Source: Emydura subglobosa (taxonomy: Eukaryota > Chordata > Testudines > Chelidae). Taken from it: a stretch of 64,000 bases of DNA. The DNA lies in contig ML679970.1 in the NCBI GenBank assembly GCA_007922225.1, positions 19,580,290 through 19,644,289 of the forward strand. The letters are read 5' to 3'. The notes under the pieces were generated by a model that had not been told where the DNA came from, did no database searches, and saw only the letters and a list, made by a program, of their open reading frames with translations. The translations under genes and the position numbers were made by a program. Position 1 is the first letter of the stretch, and every line of letters begins with the position of its first letter. Positions 53,249 through 64,000 of this stretch are shown in pieces.

Positions 53249-56200
53249 CTGAGCCACGTGGGAGGGAAAGGGCCTCACATTAGTGCCAAGGGCCGGGGAG
53301 TGGCTCAGCTCCCTGCTGAGAGGGCTCTCTGGCCCCTTCTTCCATCCGCCTGCCACCCTACAGGCTGCGAGAGGTTATGTGAAGAGAGAACTGCAGGGCC
53401 CCAGGCAGAGTCTCATATACCCCATAACATATCTGGGGACCGGAGGATTTGGCAGCTGCGTGACTCAGGGAGACTTCCCATTGGCGTGGGGGAAGAGGTC
53501 GAGGCAGGGTTGAGCTCACGGGGTGCGGGTTACAGATCCTCTTTTTACTGGGGCAGGTTTGTGCTCAGAAGGGTTTTGCCAGCTGGAAAGGGGCAGGGAG
53601 GGCCTGTTACACCCCCCACCTCCCACCAGTCCCACGGGACATCCTCCTGAGCCAACGAGGGAAATGTGGTCTAGATGAAATTACTATCAGTTGGTGCGTA
53701 ACTGAGGTTGAAAAGCCAGACTCAAAGAGCAGTTGTCAATGGTTCACTGTCAAAGTGAGAGGGCATATCTAGTGGGGTGCTGCAGGGGTCTGTCCTGAGT
53801 CTGGTACTATTCGATATTTTCATTAACAAAGTGGGGAGTATGCTTATAAAATCTGCAGATGAAACCAAACGGGGAGGGGTTGCAAGCAGTTTGGAGGACT
53901 GGACTAAAATTCCAATTCCGGTTGGAATTCAATGAGGAGAAGTACAAAGGACTTGACTTCAAAAAAGGAAATGCACAACTACAAAATGAGGAATAACCAG
54001 GTAAGGCAGTAGTACCACAGAAAAGCATCTTGGGGTGATAGTGGCACAAATTGAAGATGAGCCAACAACATGATGCAGTTGAGAGAAAGGTTAATATCAT
54101 TCTGGGGTGAATTAACAGGAGTGTTGTATGTAAGACACAGGAGGTAATTGTCCCTGCTCTACTCGGCCAGGTGAGGCCGCAGCTGGAGTACTGTGTCCAG
54201 TGTCAGGCTCTAAGAAAAGTGTGGACAAAGTGAAGAGTCCAGAGGAGAAAATGATCAAAGGTTTAGAAAACCTGACCCGTGAGGAAAGATTAAAAAACCT
54301 GTGCATGTTTAGTCTTGAGAAAAGAAGACCGAGGGGGGACCTGATAACAGTCTTCAAATATGTTAAGGGCTGTTATGAAGAGGACTGCAATCAATTGTTC
54401 TCCATGTCCATGGAAGGCAGGACAAGAAGTAATGGGCTTACTCTGCAGCAAGGGAGATTTTGGTTAGATATTAGGAAAAATCTTCTAACTATAAAGGTGG
54501 TTATGCTCTGAAATAGGCTTCCAAGGAAGCTGTGGAATCCCCATCACTGGAGGTTTTTAAGAACAGGCTGGACAAACACCAATCAGGGATGGTCTATATT
54601 TGATCATGGCTCAGTGCAGGGCACTGGACTAGACGACCTCTCGAGGTCCCTTCCAGCTCTATATTTCTATGATTCCCTTTTTAAAGGTGGGGGTGGCAAC
54701 TCTCCCTTCCTCTTCCTCATTGGGGAGCAGATGCATGTTGGAATGTGGTGCTAAGAAAGCAGGGATCCCTAGAGCGCAGGATCTCTGTGTCCACACAAAG
54801 GGCATGTGTCCAAGGTGTGTAATAGGAAGGCAAAAGCATTGTCATGCCAGCCCTGGCAGAGCCCAGCGAGTAAAGTGTACCCTCAGTTCCGAGGGGCAGT
54901 GACACCAGAGGGTAATAAGCCGGTGCTTAGGAGGCCGGCGGGCAGGACGCAGAGCAGGTGCAGAGGGCTGCAGTACGAGGGACTTGTCCGAGCGCATGCA
55001 GGGCTTTAATGGGATGCGGAAGACATGCTGGTGCGTTGTCAGCGCCTGCGAGGAGCAGGCAGCCAGTTTGATGTCTCATTTAGACAACGTTACAATAACA
55101 GATGGGATGTAAAGTGAGCTCCCTGATGGATGAGGAGCCCGGGGGGACCGTTCCGGGTCCCTTTCAAACACACAAGGCTGCACCGAGACCCTGAGCGCTG
55201 CTGCTGGGCTACAACCTGACAAGGAATCTTACTTAAAGCAACCCGGGGCTGTGGGAAGGGAGAAGGCAGGAAGCTTCTGACCATTTGGCACAGGCTGAGT
55301 CTCCTGCGGCCAGTAGGGAAGGAATCGCGCTGGCAGGTCTGGCCAGGCCCACCCAAGCGTGGGTAGCAGATGGAACGTGCTCATGGCAGGGCTGGATGGA
55401 GCCCTCAGCCCCTCTGACCAGACTACTGGGGATAAGGGATGGGGCACGCAGAAGGAAGGCAGCCAGGGGCTCCTCCTAACAGATCTAGGCCCCTGCATGT
55501 TCACGTAACCCAGTGTTGATGAGCTTTTACCTGACAAGGACCAGCAGCAAGCTGGCACCAAGTGGGGGAGAAAGAGGTGCGGCTACTGCACGCTCTCCAA
55601 TGCACGGCAGAAGGAGATTAACCCTGGCTCTCCAGCCACTGCCCCCCTTGCTAGGTAAAAGGGGACCTTAATGTCCCCAGCTGAATGTGAGCTACAGCTG
55701 GGCACACAATAGTGCGTGGTCAGCCTGCACGGTCCCCATAGCAGCCATTGGTGCCTCTGACTGGGCCGGTCCAGGTGCTCTGGGAGGCCCCCAGGACACA
55801 ATGATCTGTGCAGAGCCCAGTACCCTCGCCTCCCGAGGAACAGCACACCAGCAACACACTCAGCTTAACAGGCAACTCTGTCCCTCACTGCGGCACAGGC
55901 TGAACCAGAGCCAGGAGAAGCGGCCCAGGGGGAACTAAGCACGTTTAGGGTTTCGCCATCAAGAGAAAGGCTCATTGGGTATGGCAGAGCCCCGTGCGGG
56001 AGGGGGTTGGGGATCAGCAAGGTGCCATGCAGGAGGGAGTTGAACGGGGTACAGCAGGTTGCTGCCCAGGGGACTCCCCAGGGGCCTTGCTACAGATCGT
56101 GTTCCCAGCGGGAGTTGGGGAAATACAGCTACCGTTGCCCCAGAATTCAGGTGGGACCTGACAGTATTTGATAAACGACATCCCATCTCTGGTTTGGAGC

Positions 56201-56344
56201 TGCAGGCTCTTTGTCCTGGGACCCAGCCAGACGAGGCTTGTTCAGCAAGAAGAACAAGTGCCCAGTGCATGGCGTGGGGCAGTCCTGGCAGCACCCGTGC
56301 GGAGGCCGGGGCCCAAACAGGCCGGCGGGGTGGAAAGTCATTAC
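53249..56344 (-). other. PLXNA1 intron of 3.1 kb with a CR1 copy
   Basis: Intron between the fourth IPT exon and the transmembrane exon. A CR1 LINE 3' part in plus orientation fills about 53660-54675. The block 55060-55120 is AT-richer and unique-looking. The rest holds no feature I can support. A reverse frame at about 55583-55846 has no family similarity that I recognise. Confidence 0.85.
53660..54675 (+). repeat. CR1 LINE 3' part, about 1 kb
   Basis: Plus orientation: GGGGTGCTGCAGGGGTCTGT, then CCTGAGTCTGGTACTATTCG, TAATGGGCTTACTCTGCAGC, GAAGCTGTGGAATCCCCATC, AACAGGCTGGACAAACACCA, TCCCTTCCAGCTCTATATTT and the terminal CTATGATTC. It includes remnants of the C-terminal reverse-transcriptase reading frame, with stops. 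Confidence 0.92.
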
Positions 56345-56488
56345 CGTGACTTTGTGCTGTCCCGTGAGGTTTGGCGACTCGCACAGGAGCTGGGTCTCGG
56401 AGACTGTCAGGGCACAGGGAGTGTCACCGATCAGCACCGTGTAGTTCAGCCGGGAGTTACCAGCAGCCGGCGGGAGCAGGTTCCGGCC
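56345..56488 (-). CDS. PLXNA1: PLXNA1 exon: fourth IPT/TIG domain
   Basis: 144 nt, 48 codons in phase 0 at both ends, fragment residues 305-352: [20 protein letters not shown], then the Cys pair of [20 protein letters not shown] and TGQHKVT. The NYT and NLT sequons are visible. The acceptor is CCTTAAAG and the donor GTAATG. The 3.1 kb intron that follows (53249-56344) contains a roughly 1 kb CR1 LINE copy on the plus strand. Confidence 0.95.
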
Positions 56489-57395
56489 CTTTAAGGGAAC
56501 AAGGAGTGAGATCGTTAATTCTCATGCAGCTGGATTCTCCCATCACCAAGCGAGTTCTCTCCCTCAGCCTTCTAACCCCAGGGATCCTTCCACTCCCCCT
56601 TAGTCCCTGAAAAAGGTCCAACAAGAAGCGAAGGAGGAGTGGGAATCTGAGGGCCCCCCCTCCCCAGGGAAGACCTCCTGGGAGATAAAGAAGACGCACA
56701 GAGAATGGGCCAAACCCTGGGATACTCTCCCTGATTGCAATGGAGTTACCCCAGCGATGACTTGGCCCCTGAGCTCTGAAAGGAGGGACACCCCTCCTAG
56801 CCCTGGAGACACACGGTTAAACCAGGGAGTGCCCTTGTCTAAAACGTTCCACATCCCTTCTGCAAGGCTCTAACGTGCCATGTACCCACTCACCCCATGG
56901 GGACATTTAAACTAGGGCTTCTTAACCTGGGAAGCGCCACCCCAGAGGTGCCGGCGGGTCCCAACCCTCCTGTCCTTCCCATATTGCTGAGTGGGGGCGG
57001 AGGCAGTTTGGAAAAGTTTGAGACCCTCCGATTTCCATCTCCGTGGAACACAGTCCTTCGTCTACCTCCTGCTATGCACCCCCACCACACCTTTCTTCGG
57101 CCTTTACCTAGAGCGAGAAAATCCCACCTGTCCTGCAGGTTTGTAAGGACTCAGTGGGGTTCAATAGCGCAGGGAGTACAGTCCCTCCTCCCCCTTACCT
57201 GGCCAGCACAATCCATTTAACCCCCGAGAGGCCAGGCTGCCTGGCCAGCAGCTCTGACTTTGAACCAGTCCATTTCATCCCCATGTGTGTTCTCTGACCT
57301 GAGGTAATTTGCCCAGGGTGTAAGAGGAAGCCAGAGATCTGGGGCTGCAACAGGGCAGCACAGGCTATGGCAGGGAAGAGCTGTGGGGGGCTTAC

Positions 57396-57635
57396 CTTGA
57401 GGATAAGGGGAGAGCTGGGCTTGAGCTCCATCATGCCAGAGGGGCTGAGGGACTCGAAGATGGGGTCTGGGTAATAGATGAAGTTGGTGGTGTTAACAAT
57501 CAGCAGCGCCTGGACATTATCCATGACAAAGCCGATCTCATCTGGGCGGTCGCCAATCTCCGGCGGGCTCCGGGACGGATTGTCGATGGATGGCGCGTAG
57601 CACACCATGGCGGTGTCATTGTAGACGGTGCAGTT
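57396..57635 (-). CDS. PLXNA1: PLXNA1 exon: third IPT domain end and start of fourth
   Basis: 240 nt, exactly 80 codons in phase 0 at both ends, fragment residues 225-304. It begins [16 protein letters not shown] and contains the plexin hallmark GFVMDNV before FIYYPDP and [11 protein letters not shown]. Sequons NCT, NDT and NTT are visible. From memory, human A1 has Gly-Cys-Leu where this protein has Asn-Cys-Thr, so the first sequon may be a lineage difference. The acceptor is CTCTTCAG and the donor GTAAGC. The intron that follows (56489-57395) holds nothing I recognise. Confidence 0.96.
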
Positions 57636-58535
57636 CTGAAGAGGGGACAAGGCACCAAGGCTGATCAGATCAGTCTCCATCCTCTCAGGCTGGGGCACGG
57701 TCTGATCTCAGAAGCTAAGTTAGACCAAGAGTGATCAGTATCAGGAGGGGAGACCCCCTGCAAGAAGTCGTTCTCCTGAATCTCTGAATCTCCTCCCTCT
57801 GAATCACTACCAAACCCCAGGGTGCTGCGCAAGTATTGATCACTTGTGGCCATTAGAAGTCCAGTGGTATGTTGCACAACAGCTGGTGCATGGCCATACC
57901 CATCCCTTCACTGCTACCAAGTGAAAAGGGATATGAAGTGGAGTCACTCTCTCTTCCCTCACCCCTTGAGCCCTATCTGTCAACTCCTCCAGAATGCTAG
58001 TTGGAAATAGGATTCTTCTCCACTTCCTGTCCTAGATTGTGGTGTGGTGTTGCTGTGCAAACAGCTGGCAGCATTCCATCCCAGAAGTAGCTGCATTTCA
58101 GTGCTGGGTGAAGAGACTCCTGTATGTACAGGGCCTGATTTTCAGAGAGTGGATATGAGGAGAGAGAGGCATGGGGGGGACCTTGCCAGGGACTGGAGTA
58201 AATATCATTTCTGCTCCCAAAGCACTTTCACAAAACAACATCCAGTTTTCCCACTCCTCTCCCTCCCTCCAGATCTCTAACCCCACCCAGGCACTTTCTC
58301 CCCAACAGTGCCAGCCACCAGAGTACCTGCCCTGGCCCCTCCCCAGGTAAGACCCGACTGGCTCTGTGTCTCTCTTCTAATGACTGAGACTGTCAAGGCA
58401 CAAATACACATTCTCCTGCGGGGAGGTGGTGCTTTTCAGAGGTGTCCTGCCTGGAAAGCAAGGAGGTAGGACTCCTTGCTGTCCCTTCCCAAGCCAGGCT
58501 CGGGGCCTCCCCAGACAGCTGGGAGATCTACTTAC

Positions 58536-58629
58536 GTTCTCCCTCTCAGCACTGCCGTACTTGGCGCGGATCTTGGGCTCTTTGATGGTGGCCAGGTTGG
58601 TGCCTATCACAGTCAGCAGCGTCCCACCA
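58536..58629 (-). CDS. PLXNA1: PLXNA1 exon: third IPT/TIG domain, N-terminal part
   Basis: 94 nt encoding fragment residues 193-224: [19 protein letters not shown] and on to the strand [12 protein letters not shown], ending in phase 0. The acceptor CCTCCTAG sits one base before the GGT Gly codon, completing the split Ser as AGT. The donor is GTAAGT. The intron to the left (57636-58535) shows nothing I recognise. Confidence 0.95.
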
Positions 58630-59935
58630 CTAGGAGGCACAGAGAAGAGTGGGGTTAGGAGAGGCTGCTGTGTCACAGGGCACCCAGGCATGGGTGAAGG
58701 CGGGCATATGCCATCGCTGCCTATCTTGGAACCTGTCCCACCCTGTATGCCACATGAAGTCCTAGGGACTCACTTGTAATACTGGAATATGGGATGGCCC
58801 CTCCCAACTCCAATGTGGAAACGTCCCAACAACCAACCAGCATGGGCCAGGTTCTGGCATTGGGGAATGATGTGTCCACCCCACTCGTGGTCCCACACTG
58901 GCTTCTGTCCACGCAGCTCAGAACAGCTGACTTCCATCTTCAGCAGGAGTGGCAGATCGGCCAGCAGCTTCAATCCGAAACATCATCGCCCCTGTGGACC
59001 ACTCCCTTAGAGCTTCCCCACAGCCATCTCCTAGCGAGGGGAGAACCAAGAGCACAGCGCACGTAGCCTGGCTGCTTTGGTCAAGTTCTCTGCTGTGTCT
59101 GTCAGCTTCATGCTGGTGGAAGGAGCTGGGTTTGTGGCCCTGGAGACCGCAGACCTCTGTAAGCTCGCAGAGCAGCCACAGTAGACTGCCGCAGGGCAAG
59201 CCTCCCTCCAGCACAGATCTCTGGGATGCATGGGGAGTGCAGTCTCCAGGGCCACACTCAAGCCTTGGACTCTCTGCTGAGCTGCCACCATGGTGCCAAC
59301 TGGGGGTGGATTTTAGAACATGGACACTTGCCTACCAAGAGGCGAGACCCTCCCACCTCAACCCTCTCATCTCAACACGGGTCACCGAAGCAGCAGCAGC
59401 TGAGAATGTCCGGGCTACACTCCAAGTGGCAACCTCCCTGAGCCACCCAATTAGACCCAGAGCAGCGTGGGGGTCAGAAATGGAAAAGCCCCACGAGACC
59501 CCATCCAGGTATCCTCTGGGGGCCAGGACAGAGCCTCCTCCAGTCTTTGCTTTAAATGCCCCAGAGCAGCAGGGATTCCACCCAGGCCTTTTGGGGAGCC
59601 TATTCCACAGCCAGACCCCCAGTAGGGCTGGTGGCACGTGCAGTTTAACGGAGTCCTTAGCTTCTTCTCCAGCCAGCTCAAGCCTTTTGAAAAAACATTT
59701 AAACACTTCAGAAACCCCCCGGTGGGAAACATTTGCATGTTATTCGCTGCAGCCAAATGCCAGGCTGAACTGAGCAGTCTCACAAGCCCTCTCCTCTTCT
59801 GCCCTAGCCAGCCTGAGCACTGAAATCCCAGGAGCACGCTGAGGCCAGGTGCCACGCCGGGCACCCTTGGCTTCTCCCGCTTCCATCCCCGTGCCTCCCG
59901 AGCGTGTCCCGTACCCAGCACTCCACCGGACTATT

Positions 59936-60045
59936 GTGGCAGCGCCCAGAGGCCCTGGTCAGGATGGGAGCCTAGGTGTGCTGGGTGCTGTACAAACATA
60001 CCAGAGGCACAATCCCTGCTCAGAAGAGCTCTGCTAGGGCCCCGC
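59936..60045 (+). repeat. Dispersed repeat fragment, same family as 9315-9431
   Basis: CAGCGCCCAGAGGCCCTGGT, CAGGATGGGAGCC, GTGCTGGGTGCTGTACAAAC and ATCCCTGCTCAGAAGAGCTC. It resembles a common sauropsid interspersed repeat that I cannot name with certainty. Confidence 0.55.
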
Positions 60046-60133
60046 CTCCCAGGTATGCTTACACCTCCTAGAACCTCTGGGTATCACCCCGCCCTCCTGC
60101 AAGCATGAGGATCCCCACCTCCTGTCGATTTAC

Positions 60134-60301
60134 CTGTTGATGCTCCACTCTGGGTCTATCTTCTGGATGGTGGGATCCTCTGTGTAATTGTACTTCACCT
60201 CGGGGTTGCTCAGCTCGGCCCGGTTGATGTTGATGAGGATGGGTGACCCGCCAGGGCTCTGGCCTGGTGGAGTTCGGCACCGGATCTCCCGAGCGTTCCT
60301 C
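60134..60301 (-). CDS. PLXNA1: PLXNA1 exon: second IPT domain end and entry to third
   Basis: 168 nt encoding fragment residues 137-193, including [14 protein letters not shown], the central strand motif of plexin IPT domains, then [19 protein letters not shown] and the domain-linking IDPEWSIN. One N-glycosylation sequon (NYT) is visible. The acceptor is TCCCCCCAG, the donor is GTAAAT, and a Ser codon is split at the 3' end. The following intron (58630-60133) carries a fragment of a dispersed repeat near 59936-60045 and is otherwise plain. Confidence 0.95.
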
Positions 60302-61288
60302 CTGGGGGGACAAGGCAGAAGAGCCGTCAGAGACTGGGGAGGCTCTGAGCATCTCTGGCTACGAGAAGGGGGAGGACAGCATATCACGGGCTGCACACTG
60401 AGCACCAGACTCCATTTCTTGGTCACGAGCCCTAGGGGGCACCCCCCCCACTATGGAGGTGGGCACAGCAGTGAGTGCTAGGGGAGGGGCAGAAAGCTGC
60501 CAGCCCAGTTGTTCTGAGTGCTGGAGAGCACCCCCTTGTCAGTTCAAAAACGATGCGAGGCCTTCTGGTTGGGGAGCTTCCAGCCATCAGAGAGGGAGCC
60601 TCCCAGGGTGTCCGGGACAGCCTCATCAACGCAAGCCCCCCACAGCCCTAGACACAGCCTCCAGCAGTGGGGGGGTGTACTATGGAACCTGCCTACACCG
60701 CTCCTGCTCCCACCAGCCTTGGGGGAGCCCAGCGGCTGGCACCTGGTGATAAGGCCCGAGGCATGGCCCTCTGTCTCTACCATCTCCCCGCCAGGGGAAG
60801 CACTGGTGAAATTGTCAGTTAACAGAGAGAAAAATAAAACAAAGGCAGCAGGAGAAGCCAGCGCGACTCCCGAGCTTTCCCCAGCACACGGCTGCTGCAA
60901 ACGGCAGCGATTAGGGCTGATAACCAGTAATTACTGCAGGAAAATATTTAAAGAGCCGCTCCATTATCATCCCTAATCTAAAAATTATCCACTTCATGCC
61001 TCGGGGCTTTGTGATTTTACAGACAAAATCCACATTCTTTGGTCTCTTTCAGGATCCTCAGGAAACAAAAAAGCCGGGACTTTGAGGGAGAAATTCCACA
61101 GGCACCTGGCAATGGCACCTCACACCGGAGCCCTCGCTCGGCTTCCAGCAGCGACTCTCCACCCCTGCCATGGCTGTGGGTCCACTTCTCATCTTCTCCG
61201 CACGAGCCAGGGATCCCAGCTGACTCTCCAGTCTCCAGCCCACCCTAGCGATCACCTGTCCTCTCCCCCCCCCCCATGACACCCTTAC

Positions 61289-61425
61289 CATGAAAAGACA
61301 CAAGGCCGTCCCCCGATGGTCACTGTGACATCACTGCCCGCATTGAGGTGGTTGCCCTCAATGCTAATCCAGGTGCCCCCAGAGAGGGGACCCCGGGCCG
61401 GAGTCACACGGTAGAAAGTGGGCGT
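61289..61425 (-). CDS. PLXNA1: PLXNA1 exon: second IPT/TIG domain, start
   Basis: 137 nt encoding fragment residues 92-137, beginning [17 protein letters not shown], a typical IPT opening (aromatic-x-V-x-P followed by GPxxGGT). This exon has no long uninterrupted open frame around it. It was found from its translation, its acceptor (TTTGACAG) and its donor (GTAAGG). It ends in a split Trp codon (TG with G in the next exon). The intron that follows (60302-61288) includes a homeodomain-motif-rich stretch at about 60890-61025 that may be regulatory. Confidence 0.95.
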
Positions 61426-62091
61426 CTGTCAAAGGAAAGCAACAAATCCAGCAATTCAGGCGTGAGCAGCCAATGACACAATGCATAGACAGGAGCTGCG
61501 GGAGTGGATGAGGGTGAAGGGGGCAGCCGCTATCGGAGCAAGGTGTGCAGAAGGTGGGAAATGGCTGTTTGACAGCAACAACGCACTGAGGTTTAGGGCT
61601 GGATGTCTAGAGGTAGCTCTGGCTGAACCTGCAGAGAAGATTTTAGCGAGGCCGAGCACAGTTAGCCGAGATGAAATGTGACCAGGACACCCCAACTCTT
61701 GCCAAGAAGACCTGTCTATAATGGGATATAATGGGATCTAACAAGAAGCAGCTAAGTTCCAACTCAGAGCAAGACGCACAGTCTCCGGAATCACCGGCTC
61801 TGCTTTCTGGGTGTTTCTAGGCCTCCCGGCCAAGTGCAGTGCCAGCGCCACCCTACTTAGCTTGTGAGAGCTGACAAGGCTGCAGTCCAAGGTGGACTCA
61901 CTGCAGGCCTTCAGACTCGGAAGATGATTACATAATTCCCACCCCGCCACCCCTCCTCCCCACCCCCAAGATTTGTTTCTATGGGCTATTGTGCCTGGGA
62001 GGAATGGGAAATTGGTAACTATGGGGCGAGGGGAGGAAGACCTGCTGGGAGCCAGAGGAAGAGCACGATAGATAACACTGTACAACCTTAC

Positions 62092-62212
62092 CACGAACGT
62101 GAAGCTTTTGGGGGATGTGGCCTTGTAGCTGGGGGAGCAGTCCCTGATGCACACCTCCACACGGGCATCGTGGGCTCGGCCTGGGCTGGCATCTCCAATC
62201 TCACACACAATT
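62092..62212 (-). CDS. PLXNA1: PLXNA1 exon: first IPT/TIG domain, C-terminal part
   Basis: 121 nt encoding fragment residues 51-91. It opens with A (completing CAA, Gln) and continues [15 protein letters not shown] to the strand-forming SPKSFTFV, ending in phase 0. The acceptor is CCCCTAG and the donor is GTAAGG. The three cysteines in the block ([13 protein letters not shown]) are the type expected of a disulphide-bonded extracellular IPT module. The intron that follows (61426-62091) shows no feature I recognise. Confidence 0.95.
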
Positions 62213-63297
62213 CTAGGGGAAGCAGGAAAGGAGCTCGCAGTGCATTCGCCATGGCGGGCTGTCCCTCAGAGCTACACATGGACGCCCGGGAGCAGACAAG
62301 AGGCTGCTAGGTGTGCATGTCTCCCGGAGGAACAACTATCATTACGACTGACTACAAGACTGTGGCTTGTTGTGCAGGGCTCTCTCCATGCCACCTTGGC
62401 CCTGCACTCTGATGGGCTGTTATCAATTCACACAGCCTGACCCATGGTGAAGCAGGAAGTCGTGGCTTCCAGCAGCATGTGCTTGGAGGGGGAGGGAAGA
62501 GACAGCCCGTGGAGCAGATCTCCTGGCACAAGCTGAAGCCCCCAGCTGCCAAGGAGCTCCATGTGAACACAAGGGCATGGCATTCGTTACTGCTCGCCCG
62601 GTCCAGAGGGCCTGTGATCCCCCTTACCTCTGTCCACAGCAAGCCGAGCCACCCGCTAGCTGGCTCAGACTGTTCAGCTTAGCCATCACTGCCACCCAGC
62701 CCAGGGAGGTGCCCAGGGATTCGGGGACCAGAAGAGCTGTTCTCACCAAGAGACCGTGCTAGGGTTTCGATGGCTGGCACTCAGGCAGGCCCATTTCCCT
62801 GATGACTTGCTGTCCCGATGAACCAGTTATGGGGATGAGCTAATGCACGACATCCCGTCTGACGGGAAATATTAACCACCCCATTCAGCCCTGCTCCCAG
62901 CCACCTGCAAGGCGGGACATGCTCAGACAGCAGTGGGCGTCAGGGGAGGGCCGACAGCAATCCACTGATGGAGATCACAGCTCTAGGATAGAAACGCAGC
63001 AGGGGACACGAGGGCCCTTCTACAGCTGGCCAGTTTGGCCTGCGGACTGTGCGGGTTTGCAGCTGCACAGGGGGCGTCAGAGCCACCTCTCCGCACTGGC
63101 TGGGCCTGGGCTCTGCCCTCGCTGCTCCTGCCCAGCGCCTAGCGTCAGTGCCAGCTCACAGCTCACGCCAACAGTAACTGCAGCGAGGGTTAGTGCTCCC
63201 ACTCCGACCTGGAGAGGGGATGCGGGGCATCATCCCTGGCTATCAGACCAGGGCACCAGGCACCCGCCCGCCCCGCCCCCAGCCAGTTGGGCACTTA

Positions 63298-63543
<246 letters not shown>

Positions 63544-63779
63544 TTATGATTAAGGATACGATTATGTCACGGAGGTCACAGAAGTCAGGGAATCGGTGAC
63601 ATTTTCTGCTTCAGCTGGGGGGAGGGTGTGTGTGGAGGGCAGGGCAAGAGCTGTCAGAGGGTGGCTCCCTACCTCCATGGGTGGGGGGAAGAGGGGACCA
63701 AGAGTGCCAAGCCGCAGCCAGCAGTGGGGGACCTCTCGGGTAGGAGGCTGGTCCCTGGAGCTCAGAACTGCCACAGGCG

Positions 63780-63998
63780 GCCTTTTCAGCTCGGAGCCAC
63801 CGCAAGTGGTGAAGGGCCCCTGGAGCATTGAGACACCGCAGGGAGCAGGAGTCCCCTCAACTCCGAGCCGCTGGCGGTGGTGGGGGCCCTCCATAACTCC
63901 AAGCCGCTGGCCCCACAGGGCCGTAGGGGGTCCACAGACCCAGAGCTCCCAGCCCAGGCCCCCAGCTCCCAGCCTCTGCAGGCAGTGTGGGAGGCCAT
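63780..63998. repeat. GC-rich degenerate repeat
   Basis: CTCGGAGCCACCGC (about 63789), CTCCGAGCCGCTGG (about 63860) and CTCCAAGCCGCTGG (about 63896) recur with irregular spacing in upstream intron sequence. It may continue past the window edge. Confidence 0.55.
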
Positions 63999-64000
63999 GC

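Noticed and set aside
54200..54511. Plus-strand frame of 103 codons resembling a small protein
   Set aside because: It is the degraded CR1 LINE 3' part. The same peptide order appears in the other CR1 copy at 17755-18292 with stops.
58624..58640. CTCF-like sequence CCACCACTAGGAGGCAC
   Set aside because: It coincides with the splice acceptor and first codons of an IPT exon, so the coding and splice function explains it. A binding claim would need ChIP data.
58949..59291. Reverse frames opposite the 274-codon frame as an extra exon
   Set aside because: The flanking IPT exons at 58536 and 60134 already join in phase (AG with T). An exon between them would break the family sequence.
58949..59773. 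Plus-strand open frame of 274 codons
   Set aside because: It lies in an intron of the plexin gene on the opposite strand. The composition is Ser/Pro-rich as expected of GC-rich non-coding DNA, and no domain was recognised.

Overview
The window is vertebrate nuclear DNA, most likely from a sauropsid such as a turtle, or possibly a crocodilian. The evidence is short GT-AG-bounded exons in large introns, several CR1 LINE 3' ends, MIR/CORE-type SINEs and many short hAT-like non-autonomous DNA transposons. The species call is an inference from repeat content and was not checked against a database. Bacterial features (operons, ribosome binding sites, CRISPR) are absent.

There is one recognisable gene, on the minus strand: the 3' part of a class A plexin, best matched to PLXNA1. 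Twenty coding exons run from 63450 (first exon in the window) to the stop codon at 7928-7930. They total 3,087 nt, that is 1,028 codons plus stop, and every splice phase agrees with the next. The encoded part begins in the first IPT/TIG domain of the ectodomain and continues through IPT domains 2 to 4, a glycine-rich transmembrane segment, a juxtamembrane coiled coil and the complete cytoplasmic GAP domain with its inserted Rho-GTPase-binding domain. The 5' part of the gene (signal peptide, Sema domain, PSI repeats, promoter) lies beyond position 64000.

Layout from right to left: 56345-63450 holds the IPT exons in short introns. Position 53014-53248 is the transmembrane exon. Position 50553-50695 is a juxtamembrane exon, after which come three large introns (9.6, 7.3 and 7.4 kb) around 40713-40969, 33304-33370 and 25795-25941. 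Position 20551-25941 is a compact block of RBD and GAP exons. Position 14677-17149 holds two GAP exons, and 7928-8023 is the last coding exon after a 6.7 kb intron. Below 7928 is the probable 3' UTR, with candidate poly(A) signals near 7251, 4239-4258 and 1606. Positions 1-1560 look intergenic.

Almost everything outside the exons is old repeat: CR1 fragments, MIR-like SINEs, hAT-type MITEs with visible inverted termini (one nested in a SINE), a degenerate minisatellite of about 48 bp per unit, and simple repeats. Several AT-rich intronic blocks dense in homeodomain-type motifs look like candidate conserved regulatory elements, but that needs an alignment. I found no second gene and no convincing undescribed system. 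The long open frames elsewhere lack splice support, family similarity or both.
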